Positions 9,623-17,839 of a stretch of DNA of 64,000 nt are shown here, piece by piece; positions within the stretch are counted from its first letter, which is position 1; the number at the start of each line of letters is the position of its first letter. Under the pieces are notes generated by a model. That model saw only the letters and a list, made by a program, of their open reading frames with translations. It had not been told where the DNA came from and did no database searches. The DNA is from Streptomyces sp. NBC_00273 (GTDB taxonomy: Bacteria > Actinomycetota > Actinomycetes > Streptomycetales > Streptomycetaceae), in assembly GCF_036178145.1 (NCBI RefSeq), contig NZ_CP108067.1, positions 372,001-436,000 of the forward strand, given 5' to 3'. A program made the position numbers and the translations under genes.

Positions 9623-10170
9623 CAGGCGACGGCCGGGCGCTGGGCGGCGAGCCGGGCGAGATGCGCCTCCCGCAGCTCTTCCCAGGGTGTGCACTCCGCC
9701 ACCGACGGGAAACCGTTAGTGACAAGGCCGTCGCGAAGATCACCGAGGGCTGGGAGGAACTGCTGGCGTTCTACGACCTTCCAGCCGAGCACTGGATCCA
9801 CCTGCGGACCGCGGGTAGCCGTGGCCCGGTGGCGGGTAGTTGCGGCCCGGGAGCCCGGCGGCGCCGTGGAGGACGATCCGCTCGAACTCCGGCCACTCCC
9901 CCGCCATGTGAGCCTTGTCGGCGCTGGCTTCGTCGATCGCCTTGAGAAGGCGCAGCGACCACTCCCGGTCCGTGTCCTGGCGCGCCACGGGCCCCGGCCG
10001 CCGCACGGTGTCCGGTGCCGGCGGAGCCGGGCACGGGAGGTACAAGCGACCGAGCACCACGCACCGGCCGGCACCACCATCCCCGCCAACAGGCTCAGGA
10101 CCAGGCCGACAGTCCCGCGCCCGAACAGGTCGGCCCACCAGCCGCACGCGGCCGCTACCTCGTCCGGCAT
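9622..10170 (-). pseudogene. Decayed membrane-associated hypothetical, first gene of coupled pair
   Basis: Three minus-strand frames form one protein: MPDEVAAACGWWADLFGRGT with a hydrophobic helix VGLVLSLLAGMVVPAGAW, then RQDTDREWSLRLLKAIDEAS and MAGEWPEFERIVLHGAAGLP, then VLGWKVVERQQFLPALGDLR and SVAECTPWEELREAHLARLA ending PAVA. Two frameshifts separate them. The final TGA overlaps the next start as ATGA, so the pair was once translationally coupled. Function unknown. Confidence 0.5.
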
Positions 10171-10179
10171 CCTGGAGCG

Positions 10180-10734
10180 GTGAGCACGACGACAACGCCT
10201 TCACTCAGATTCGTTCCCAACGCCAGAGACAAGTCATGGGGCCCTGAGTGGGTTCCCCTCGACGCTTTCCGCGAGCCCACGGTGATTGAGGAGCTCCCCC
10301 AGTCTGCCTTCATCTGGGACAACTTCAAGGTCGACGTCAGCCTCAGGATCGGCAACGGGGACTTCTCCGACGCCGCGACCTCCGTCTGCGCGCTGGACTT
10401 TGTCCTGATGCTTCACACCGCAAGGGTCACACTCCGCGAAGGCAAGCACGCAGTGCTCGAGCTGTCCGACCGACAGGACGAATGGCACTTCACGCGGGAC
10501 AGCGAGCTCATCGGATTGCGCACTCGATACGCCACCCGCGAGGGCTGGCACTTCCGCCCAGCAGAAGGACACTGCCCAACAGGTGAGTTCAACAGCCTGG
10601 TGGAGCAGGCCCTGGAGGACTCCCTCGCTCTGATCTTCTCAAGGCAACCCGTGACACGGCGAAACCCTTACCTACAGGCCCTTGCAAACAGGGGCTTCGA
10701 CGCTGACTGGGCACGCCCCTCCCCACTGGCCTGA
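10180..10734 (+). CDS. Hypothetical protein, 184 residues
   Basis: GTG at 10180 is preceded by GGAGC four to eight bases upstream. The product is soluble and acidic, with alternating beta-like stretches (WVPLDAFREPTVIEELPQSA, FKVDVSLRIGNGDFSD, VTLREGKHAVLELSDRQDEW) and a helical C-terminus (FNSLVEQALEDSLALIFSRQ). There is no signal peptide or membrane segment. I cannot assign a family. It is divergent from the decayed pair on its left and is one of few intact genes in this 5-12 kb stretch. Confidence 0.65.
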   Translation: MSTTTTPSLRFVPNARDKSWGPEWVPLDAFREPTVIEELPQSAFIWDNFKVDVSLRIGNGDFSDAATSVCALDFVLMLHTARVTLREGKHAVLELSDRQDEWHFTRDSELIGLRTRYATREGWHFRPAEGHCPTGEFNSLVEQALEDSLALIFSRQPVTRRNPYLQALANRGFDADWARPSPLA

Positions 10735-10946
10735 GCACCTTCTGGAGTCACCGACACACAGCACCGAGCGTCTACCGGCCCCACCTCATGCCCTGGCCGG
10801 CGCGGCCTGCTGCTGGTGGGCCGGGGCCGCGGCCCCCGTCCAAGTTCTGCGCCTGGTCTTCCCGGCCGAACTCACGGCAGGTCCAGAGGCGCTGTTGGCT
10901 TCCTCGGCGGGCTGCGTAGCGTACCTGCGGTCATCGAACGAAGAAG

Positions 10947-11542
10947 ATGTTGGACGCGGTCGAGTTCCCTCTTGGCGCTCGTGTGCGCCGGGCCCGGCGC
11001 TGGCTCGTGGCCACGAGCGCGGCGGGGGGGTGATAGCGGGAGCCGCCGCGGCATCCGTGGTGGCCGACGCCTGCGGCTGGGTGCAGGCGTCGCGGACGGT
11101 TCAGTCGGGCCTGGTGCTGGTGACGCTGTTCTTGCTGCCCGTCGCATGGGTGGGAGTGCACGCCGTGTGGGCGCTGCGCGGACGTGCCGAGCTGTTCGCC
11201 GCCGCCGGCGAACACCGCCGGCGACGTCCCACCGACCAGCAGCTGGTCAACCACCAGCGCAACGAGCACCCGCTCACCCCTCACGGCACGCTCTGTCTCG
11301 CGTTCGCGCTTCCGTTCGCCCTGGCAGACGGGGCCGTACTCGCCGGTGCACCGCTCGGCGCCAGGCTGGCCGCTTCTCTGACCGCTCTGGCCCTCGCCCT
11401 GCCCGGGATCCGCCGCGCCGACCGCCAAGGCGTGCAGGATCGGAAGCGGCGTACCGAGCTCTGGTCGCTGTCCAGCGCCGTCGAACGCCGGCTCACCGTC
11501 AGCCTCCTCAGCGCCGGCGACGGGACACACTCCGGCGCCTGA
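10947..11542 (+). pseudogene. Membrane protein with frameshift in a G run
   Basis: ATG at 10947 starts MLDAVEFPLGARVRRARRWL VATSAAGG and hits TGA immediately after a run of G at about 11036-11042. Adding one G restores VIAGAAAASVVADACGWVQA, then a membrane helix SGLVLVTLFLLPVAWVGVHA, a charged loop, and further hydrophobic segments (FALPFALADGAVLAGA, LAASLTALALALPGI) to the stop at 11542. The restored protein is about 199 residues with three to four membrane spans. The lesion sits in a homopolymer, so sequencing error, phase variation or real decay are all possible. Family unknown. Confidence 0.55.
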
Positions 11543-11671
11543 ACACAAGGCCAGGACCGATTTGCATCCCCGCGAGTCAGCGAAGTTGATCAGCTCCGAC
11601 GCGATCCGGCCCGTTCTTCCTTCGATCGGCCGCCCGAGCGGGGCGGGCGCGCTCCCCCTGCTCCGGCCGGA

Positions 11672-12013
11672 TCACGCCTGGCTGAGGATGACCACCAGCG
11701 CGGTGGCCTCGGCGAAGATCTGGACAGCGAGCGCGGCCCGGCGCACCCGCACGGCTGGCGCGACGAGTGCAACGAGCAGCACCACCGCACCGAGGCCGGC
11801 GCTCCACTCGAACAGCCAGCCGGGCAGTCCCGGGGCACACTGCTCGCCGTAGGTCACGCACCGGGAAGCCTGCTTCGAGGCCAGCGTCAGGATGCCGGTC
11901 GCCGCGGCAGCCGGCACGAACAGGAAGGCAGCCACGGCGGCCCACAGCCGGGTACGCTCAGTCGGCGAGGGGGACGGCACCGGGCGGGCGGAGACGGAAG
12001 CGGATGCGTTCAT
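11672..12013 (-). CDS. Small integral membrane protein
   Basis: The product is 113 residues starting MNASASVSARPVPSPSPTER. Three hydrophobic segments follow: LWAAVAAFLFVPAAAATGIL, a second around GLGAVVLLVALVAPAV, and ALAVQIFAEATALVVILSQA at the C-terminus. Two cysteines sit in the loop between the first two spans (RCVTYGEQCAPG) and could form an extracytoplasmic disulfide. An upstream in-frame start exists but adds only hydrophilic residues. Family not recognised. Confidence 0.55.
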   Translation of the reverse strand: MNASASVSARPVPSPSPTERTRLWAAVAAFLFVPAAAATGILTLASKQASRCVTYGEQCAPGLPGWLFEWSAGLGAVVLLVALVAPAVRVRRAALAVQIFAEATALVVILSQA

Positions 12014-12536
12014 GCCCTCATCCAATCCGGGTGCCTGGCGCTGCACAGCCGCCGGGCTACTCAGATCCGGGGGACCGCGTACTCAGACGTCGGCGGGTAC
12101 GAGACAGCGCCGGTTGCCGGAGCCCGGTCGCGCACGCGAAGCGAGCAGTCGAACGGTTGTCCGTCGGGGCGGTGCGTGGCGTATCGGCCGCGTCAGCTGG
12201 GGCAGCCGTCGCCTCCTTCACGCCCCGCGGTGAACTCGGCGAACCAGCGGTCCGGGTGCCTGCTGGTGGGGATGCCGGTGGTAGGCGCCGCGGCTCGCGG
12301 CCATCCGTCGAGTCGGCGCAGGCCGGGTTCGCCCAGGGCCGGACCGCTGTCCGGGCCCTTCCGGTGCCAGGCGGCGGATGCGGGCGGTCAGCCGACCAAC
12401 CATGCCGATGTCGCGGTACGGCCTGCGATGCGGGGTCGGCGATCGAGGCGGAGGGGATGCTCGCGTGCGTGGCGAAGCACGTCTCAAGACCGGTCAGGAT
12501 TCGAGAAGCCCAGGCCGCCGCGCAGCCCCTAGCGTG
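12014..12536. other. Intergenic, about 520 bases, no clear gene
   Basis: I see no intact gene. A minus-strand stretch around 12190-12260 would encode RWFAEFTAGREGGDG, a possible C-terminal scrap, without a start or recognisable domain. The right end is the leader of the VOC gene. Confidence 0.4.
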
Positions 12537-12542
12537 ATGGTC

Positions 12543-13202
12543 ATGGCAACCACCACTTCCACCGCAGCCAACACGTCACTCGCGTCCGTCACCCTTGAGG
12601 TGGCCGGCCTCGAGGCCGCCCGCCGCTTCTACCGCGCCTTCGGCGTGGACACGTACCTACGCCTGCGGGCGTCCGATGCGCACTCCACCGGATTCCGTGG
12701 CTTCACCCTGGCGCTCACCGTGGCCGGGCCGGCCACCGTCGACAGCTTCGTCGGCGCCGCCGTGGACGCCGGCGCCACGGTGCTGAAGCCCGCCGCGAAG
12801 TCGCTGTGGGGCTACGGCGGGGTCGTCCTGGCCCCGGACGGGACGATCTGGAAGATCGCGACCTCGGCGAAGAAGGACACCGGCGCCGCCACCCGCGAAA
12901 TCGAAGAGGTCGTCCTGCTGATCGGCGTCGAGGACGTGAAGGCCACCAAGCAGTTCTACGTCGGCCGGGGCCTGACCGTGTCCAAGAGCTTCGGCGGTAA
13001 GTACGCCGAGTTCGCCCCGGGTCAGGCCAGCCCCGTCAAGCTGGCGCTGTACAAGCGCCGTGCCCTTGCCAAGGATCTCGGCGTCCCCGCCGACGGCACC
13101 GGCTCGCACCGCATCGTCCTCGGCGGCACCGCCGAGGCCTTCACCGACCCGGACGGGTTCGCCTGGGAGGCTGCCGCGTCGCTCGCCCCCATGCCGTCCT
13201 GA
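12543..13202 (+). CDS. VOC-family protein with two glyoxalase-like modules
   Basis: The 219-residue protein contains two VOC-like halves. The first has SLASVTLEVAGLEAARRFYR and GYGGVVLAPDGTIWKIAT; the second has EEVVLLIGVEDVKATKQFYV and EAFTDPDGFAWEAA. The PDG-x-x-W/E pattern of the family is seen in both. The ATG at 12543 is chosen; another ATG at 12537 is equally possible and neither has a strong ribosome site. No partner gene indicates a substrate. It precedes a YdeI-like gene on the same strand by 167 bases. Confidence 0.8.
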   Translation: MATTTSTAANTSLASVTLEVAGLEAARRFYRAFGVDTYLRLRASDAHSTGFRGFTLALTVAGPATVDSFVGAAVDAGATVLKPAAKSLWGYGGVVLAPDGTIWKIATSAKKDTGAATREIEEVVLLIGVEDVKATKQFYVGRGLTVSKSFGGKYAEFAPGQASPVKLALYKRRALAKDLGVPADGTGSHRIVLGGTAEAFTDPDGFAWEAAASLAPMPS

Positions 13203-13369
13203 CGCGGCAACGACCGGGCCGAGCGGGTCTACACCGGTAGCCGCCATCTCCTGCCTCACCGCCGTCCAGGACAGGGGGTGGTCCCCGGTGTGGGAAGTGG
13301 GAGCGGCCATCCGAGCCGGGGCGGGGCCCGATCCGCGGAAAGCCCTTACAGAACAAGAGGAGAAGGATC

Positions 13370-13804
13370 ATGAAGTTTCGGGCCTACGTCGAACCGCCCG
13401 AGCCCATGCGGGGCCTGGAAGTTCCGCCCGAGGTGGTAGCAGCGCTCGGCGGGGGTGCGCGGCCGCCGGTGACGATCACGATCAACGGGCATTCCTGGAA
13501 GAGCCGGGTCGCCATCATGCGAGGCCGCCACCTGCTCGGCCTCAGCAACGCCAACCGGCAGGCTGCGGGTGTCGCGATCGGCGAGGAGGCCGAGGTCGAG
13601 CTGGAGCTCGACACCGAGCCCCGGGTCGTCGTCGAGCCCCCGGACTTCGCCCGGGCTCTGGACGAAGACCCGGTCGCCCGCGGCGCGTACGACAACCTCG
13701 CCCACAGTCGCAAGCACGAACATGTGCGCGCCGTCGAGAGTGCGAAGAAGCCCGAGACGCGCCGACGGCGTATTGAGAAGGCCATCGCCACCCTGCGGGG
13801 CTGA
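13370..13804 (+). CDS. YdeI/OmpD-associated (DUF1905-type) protein
   Basis: The 144-residue product begins MKFRAYVEPPEPMRGLEVPP and contains the DUF1905 barrel signature TITINGHSWKSRVAIMRGRH LLGLSNANRQAAGV. Then come EEAEVELELDTEPRVVVEPP and a C-terminal YdeI-type helix HEHVRAVESAKKPETRRRRI. Proteins of this type are widespread; YdeI homologues have been linked to antimicrobial-peptide resistance but the mechanism is unclear. The ribosome site GAGGAGAAGG lies six bases before ATG. A DoxX gene follows 82 bases on. Confidence 0.85.
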   Translation: MKFRAYVEPPEPMRGLEVPPEVVAALGGGARPPVTITINGHSWKSRVAIMRGRHLLGLSNANRQAAGVAIGEEAEVELELDTEPRVVVEPPDFARALDEDPVARGAYDNLAHSRKHEHVRAVESAKKPETRRRRIEKAIATLRG

Positions 13805-13886
13805 CCCCCGAAAGCAAGGACTCAGGCGGCACTGCAATCGCCGTGCGGCGACCTGACCCTGCCCAATTCCTATTGAAAGGACAAGC

Positions 13887-14318
13887 ATGTCGAAGCGGCT
13901 CATGACCGGTCTGTACTGGTTCCTGGCATTCGAGTTCGCGCTGGGCGCCGTGACCAAGTATTGGCCAGGCGACACGATGTTCAGCTCGGCGTACTCCGCG
14001 AAGTTCGTCGATTGGGGTTATCCGTCCTGGATGCGCTTCGTGGTCGGCGCCCTGGAAGGTGTAGCCGCCCTCCTCCTGGTGATCCCCGACAGGCGAACAC
14101 GCTTCCTGGGTGCCACGACGCTGATGTTCGTGCTCACCGGCGCGGTCACCACCCACATGGTCAACCACCACCCGGCGGTGGAGAGCTGGGCCGCGCCGTC
14201 CCACCTTGTCATCATGGGCGTCCTCGCGCTGGCCAACTGGCCTGCCGACTGGCGAGACCTCCTGCGGGCTCGTACCGCGTCTGCCGCCTCAGCGGACGGT
14301 GGCTACCGTTTGAGGTAG
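13887..14318 (+). CDS. DoxX-like membrane protein
   Basis: 143 residues with four hydrophobic segments: LMTGLYWFLAFEFALGAV, RFVVGALEGVAALLLVIP, FLGATTLMFVLTGAVTTHMV and SHLVIMGVLALANW. Length and topology fit the DoxX family. GAAAGGACAAGC precedes the ATG. The 3-prime end overlaps the convergent response-regulator gene by 16 bases. No redox partner that would refine the role is adjacent. Confidence 0.8.
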   Translation: MSKRLMTGLYWFLAFEFALGAVTKYWPGDTMFSSAYSAKFVDWGYPSWMRFVVGALEGVAALLLVIPDRRTRFLGATTLMFVLTGAVTTHMVNHHPAVESWAAPSHLVIMGVLALANWPADWRDLLRARTASAASADGGYRLR

Positions 14319-14947
14319 GCCAGAACGGCCAGTACCCGGCGGTTGTCGTCTGCGGACGGTTCGATCCGGAGTTTGGTGAAGATGGCGGCGGTGTGTTTGG
14401 CGACGGCGCTTTCGCTGATGAACAGGGTTTGCGCCACGGCCGCGTTGGAACGGCCCTCCGCCATCAAGGCGAGTACGTCCAATTCGCGCGGTGTCAGCTG
14501 GGCGGTGGTGCCCCGGGCCTCGCTGCGGGCCAGCAGCCGTGCGATGACCTGCGGGTCCATGACCGTACCGCCCGCGGCGACGGTGCGTACCGCGTCGATG
14601 AACTGGGCGGTGTGCGTGATCCGGTCCTTGAGGAGGTAGCCGATGGCGCCTTGGCCTCCGGCGAGGAGTTCGTGGGCGTAGAGCTGGTCGACGTACTGGG
14701 AGAGTACGAGGACCGGGAGCGCCGGCCGTGATCGGCGTGCTTCCAGGGCGGCTTGGAGGCCTTCGTCGGTGAAGGTGGGTGGCAGGCGGATGTCGACGAC
14801 CGCGACGTCCGGTTGTTCTTCGAGGAGCGATTTGAGCAGGGCGGGGCCGTTGTCGACTGCGGCGATCACCTCGAATCCGTGTTCCCGGAGGGTGCGGGTC
14901 AGTCCGTCCCGGAGGAGGAAGAGGTCTTCGGCGAGGACGACGCGCAC
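14303..14947 (-). CDS. NarL/FixJ-type response regulator (module 1)
   Basis: 214 residues. The receiver domain has acidic pair E7-D8, phospho-acceptor D52 (VAVVDIRLPP) and the lysine block GYLLKDRI. A LuxR-type helix-turn-helix follows (LTPRELDVLALMAEGRSNAA, SAVAKHTAAIFTKL). GTG at 14947 has GGAGATACC directly upstream. The start lies inside the 3-prime end of the upstream histidine kinase gene, with 49 bases of overlap in another frame, so translation is probably coupled. It is the cognate regulator of that kinase. Confidence 0.92.
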   Translation of the reverse strand: MRVVLAEDLFLLRDGLTRTLREHGFEVIAAVDNGPALLKSLLEEQPDVAVVDIRLPPTFTDEGLQAALEARRSRPALPVLVLSQYVDQLYAHELLAGGQGAIGYLLKDRITHTAQFIDAVRTVAAGGTVMDPQVIARLLARSEARGTTAQLTPRELDVLALMAEGRSNAAVAQTLFISESAVAKHTAAIFTKLRIEPSADDNRRVLAVLAYLKR

Positions 14948-16227
14948 GGTATCTCCAAGGTCGCGGTGGTCGGGCCGCCCGGCGGGCTGTGCAGGACGAG
15001 GGTTCCGTCGAAGGGGTCCAGGCGGCGGCGTACTCCTTGCAGTCCGCTGCCGTCGGGGTCGGCGCCGCCGCGGCCTTCGTCGGTGACCGTGGCGCGCAGG
15101 GCGCCGTCGGTGTGGCTGAGGCGGATGTGCACCTCGGGGGCGCCGGAGTGTTTGGCGGCGTTGGCGAGGAGTTCCGCGACGGCGAAGTAGCCGGCGGATT
15201 CCACGGGGGCAGGGAGCCGGCCGGGCAGGGCTGTCTCGATGCGCACGTCGAGGTGGCTGTCGAGGGCCAGTGAGCGGACCGCGTCGCCGAGCCCGCGGTC
15301 GGCAAGTATCGGGGGCAGGACACCGTGGACGAGTTCGCGGAGGTCCTGGAGAGCCCTTTGGGAGGTGGCGCGTACCTCGTGCAGGAGTGCGCGGGCGGCT
15401 GCGGGGTCGCGGTCGATGAGCCGAGTGGCTTCGTCGAGGGTCATGCCCAGGGCGACGAGGCGGGCCTGTGCCCCGTCGTGCAGGTCCCGCTCGATGCGGC
15501 GCAGTTCGGCGGCCTGGACGTCGAGGATGTCGGCGCGGGATCCTGCGAGGTGTTCGATGCGGCGGACGAGTTCGGTGGTGTGCGGGGCGGCGAGCAGGCG
15601 TCGGCTCCAGCGTGCGTGGAGTCGCAGGGCGGTGGGGGCCAGCTTGAGTCCTGCGGCGATGAATCCGAGACCGAGCAGGAGCGCGGCGAGCATCATCGGG
15701 GTGGAGTCGACGAGGATGAAGGCGTACCAGTTGCCGTCGCCCAGGAGCCGCCAGACGAAGGGCTGTACGGCCGCGCCGAAGAGGCCGTACTCGACGAGGG
15801 CCAGGGGCACGGCGGCGAGCAGTGCGCCTGTCCACGGCTCTGCCCAGGCCCAGCGCAGGTCGTGCCAGAACCCGTCGTCGCCAAGGAGGGCGCGGGCCTG
15901 CCGGTGGCGGCCGGCGGAGTTCTCGGGTGCGGCCTGGCGGGACGGGAGCGGTTGTGGCGGGCTGATCTCGGTTCCCGTCCAGCGGGCGGCCCAGTCGCGG
16001 TAGCGGTCGGAGATGCGGCGCAGGGCCGCTGCGGCGGGCGGGAGCAGGAGGAAGCCGATGCCGATGGGCAGGAGGAGCAGCGCCCCGATCACGAGGGCGC
16101 CGGCCCCGGAGACGGCGAGCGCGGCGAGCGAGAGCAGCTGGCAGCGGCCGATGCCGACGAGCGCGCCCCTGAGGCCGATGCCGCGGCGCCTGTCTCCCTG
16201 TGCCATGCCCACCTGTGGTTCCGTCAT
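14899..16227 (-). CDS. Sensor histidine kinase, HisKA_3 type (module 1)
   Basis: 442 residues. An N-terminal hydrophobic region has two spans (about residues 30-65). A Streptomyces-type sensor domain with further spans follows, including WTGALLAAVPLALVEYGLFG and MMLAALLLGLGFIAAGLKLA. The dimerisation/phospho-acceptor block is LRRIERDLHDGAQARLVALG, and the ATPase domain has N-box AVAELLANAAKHSGA and GRGGADPDGSGLQGVRRRL. It lies between a CPBP protease gene (one base upstream) and its response regulator. Such kinases sense envelope signals; the ligand cannot be deduced. Confidence 0.92.
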   Translation of the reverse strand: MTEPQVGMAQGDRRRGIGLRGALVGIGRCQLLSLAALAVSGAGALVIGALLLLPIGIGFLLLPPAAAALRRISDRYRDWAARWTGTEISPPQPLPSRQAAPENSAGRHRQARALLGDDGFWHDLRWAWAEPWTGALLAAVPLALVEYGLFGAAVQPFVWRLLGDGNWYAFILVDSTPMMLAALLLGLGFIAAGLKLAPTALRLHARWSRRLLAAPHTTELVRRIEHLAGSRADILDVQAAELRRIERDLHDGAQARLVALGMTLDEATRLIDRDPAAARALLHEVRATSQRALQDLRELVHGVLPPILADRGLGDAVRSLALDSHLDVRIETALPGRLPAPVESAGYFAVAELLANAAKHSGAPEVHIRLSHTDGALRATVTDEGRGGADPDGSGLQGVRRRLDPFDGTLVLHSPPGGPTTATLEIPCASSSPKTSSSSGTD

Positions 16228-16228
16228 G

Positions 16229-17134
16229 TCAGCGCGGTCCGTCCGCCGTTGCGGCGGCGATCCTATCCGGCGCGGTCGCCGCCCGGCGGGCGGAGGCGAT
16301 CCACGGGAGTGCTGCGGCCAGGCAGGCGGCGCCGAACACCGCCATCGGCGCGGTTGCCGGGGAAGTCTCGTCCGTCACGAACAGCATGCCGAGGTTGACC
16401 AGGGTGTGGAAGCCGCCCGCGAGCAGCAGCCGGTTGCTCCGTACGCGTTCCAGGGCCAGGCCGAGGATCACGGACATCGCGACGGTGGCCGTCAGGAATC
16501 CGGCCGCGTAGGCCGGCCCTTGGGTGAGGGCCGGTACGTGCCACAGGCCCCAGGCCGTCCCGACCAGGACGGAGGCGGCGACCGGGCCGAAGCGGGTGCG
16601 CAGCAGTGGCTGGAGATAGCAGCGCCATCCGACCTCCTCGGCGCAGGCACCGATGAGTTGGGCGGTCACGAGCAGGGTGAGGGGGTGTGCGAAGGCTTGG
16701 GAGCTGGTGCCGGGGAGGGAGCCGGAGGTGAGCAGGGCGCCGCCGGCGGACAGTGCGATGATCAGGGCGGGGGTGAGGAGGAGCGCGGCTCGGTTGCCGG
16801 ACGGCAGCCGGGCCTCATGGCCGGCCGGTCCTTGCCTGCGGGCGGGCAGCGTTCCCGTGAGCCGGTCCCTGATCCGGCCGGGCCACAGCAGTGCCACGGC
16901 CGCCACGGCGAGGGCCGGTCCGAACTGGGTCAGTTGCAGCACCTCGGGTGGTATACCGGTCGCGGGCTGGAGCGCCCCGCACAGTCCCGCCGCTAGGAGG
17001 GCGACGGTGAGGAACACCCCTGTCTGTGCCGCCCATCCACTGCGCGGTACTCGCCGCTGCCCCTGCCCCTCCTTCCGGTCCTGGTCGTGGTCCTGGTCTT
17101 GGTCGTGGTCCTGGTCGTGCTTGTGGTCCGGCAT
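16229..17134 (-). CDS. CPBP-family intramembrane metalloprotease (module 1)
   Basis: About 301 residues, eight or so membrane spans. Family motifs are present: EEVGWR (near residues 166-171), a WHVP segment about 30 residues later and FHTLVNL near the C-terminus, supplying the Glu and His metal ligands. I prefer ATG at 17134, with GGGGAGG eight bases upstream, over ATG at 17152. The N-terminus is a low-complexity Asp/His/Gln tail (MPDHKHDQDHDQDQDHDQD) encoded by tandem 6- to 12-base repeats. First gene of an operon with the kinase and regulator. Several CPBP proteins act in bacteriocin self-immunity or surface-protein processing. Confidence 0.88.
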   Translation of the reverse strand: MPDHKHDQDHDQDQDHDQDRKEGQGQRRVPRSGWAAQTGVFLTVALLAAGLCGALQPATGIPPEVLQLTQFGPALAVAAVALLWPGRIRDRLTGTLPARRQGPAGHEARLPSGNRAALLLTPALIIALSAGGALLTSGSLPGTSSQAFAHPLTLLVTAQLIGACAEEVGWRCYLQPLLRTRFGPVAASVLVGTAWGLWHVPALTQGPAYAAGFLTATVAMSVILGLALERVRSNRLLLAGGFHTLVNLGMLFVTDETSPATAPMAVFGAACLAAALPWIASARRAATAPDRIAAATADGPR

Positions 17135-17379
17135 GGTGCCCGGCCTCCCCATGGATCGCTGGGGGCGCGGCTGTCACGCCCCGCGTTCGACTCTGCCGGT
17201 CGGAGTCGGGGCCGTCCTTGCACGTGGGTGCCGGAAGGGGTGTATCCAGGTACACCCCCTTCTCGGGGACGGGTCAGGTTGTGGTGGGAAGTGGTTCTTC
17301 CGAGTTCGGCAGTCACCGGCCGTCGCGGCCATGACTGCCGCGGCCTGCCGAATCGGAGGCGCGCATGAGGCGCTCGGTC
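17135..17379. other. Leader of the CPBP operon, no gene
   Basis: Upstream region of the minus-strand operon. I see no clear palindrome. Confidence 0.35.
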
Positions 17380-17640
17380 ACAGCGGTCGAGGGCCGAGCT
17401 CGCCGCGCGCTGACCAGGATCATGGTCGACAAGGCGGCGGCCTGGCCGACATCACCGTCGGCGACGTGATCGAGTACGACACCGAATGCCGCAGCCCCGC
17501 CCACCGGATCGACGGCCTCCCGCAGGACAGCGGGAGGCGCGACGGGCGCGGGTGCGGGAGCGGGGGGGCGGGAGCGGGGACGGGGACGGTGACTGTGAGA
17601 GGTCAAGCAGGCGACCGACGTCACCGTTTGATCAGTCCGC
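17380..17640 (+). pseudogene. Possible integrase fragment
   Basis: One plus-strand frame reads GGLADITVGDVIEYDTECRS and continues about 20 residues before becoming Gly-rich low complexity. ADITVGDVIE resembles the N-terminal core-binding part of tyrosine recombinases in actinomycete elements. Neither the start nor the catalytic Arg-His-Arg-Tyr portion is present. Treat as a weak sign of a former mobile element, in keeping with the replication-relaxation pseudogene 4 kb away. Confidence 0.25.
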
Positions 17641-17839
17641 AACCTGTGTCGTCGATCCCCTGGCAGGACACGCCTTCCATATCTGAGGGCTTGCCGATAA
17701 CCGGGAGTAGCGTCTGCTTGAAGACGTAGTCGGGTGGTAGCCATACCCGAGTGATCTGCCAGTTGAGGTGTGGAAGCTGATCCGGCCGGTCGTCACGGCG
17801 GGGAGGGCGGGCACCGCTACTTCGTGCAAGGAGGTCTCC

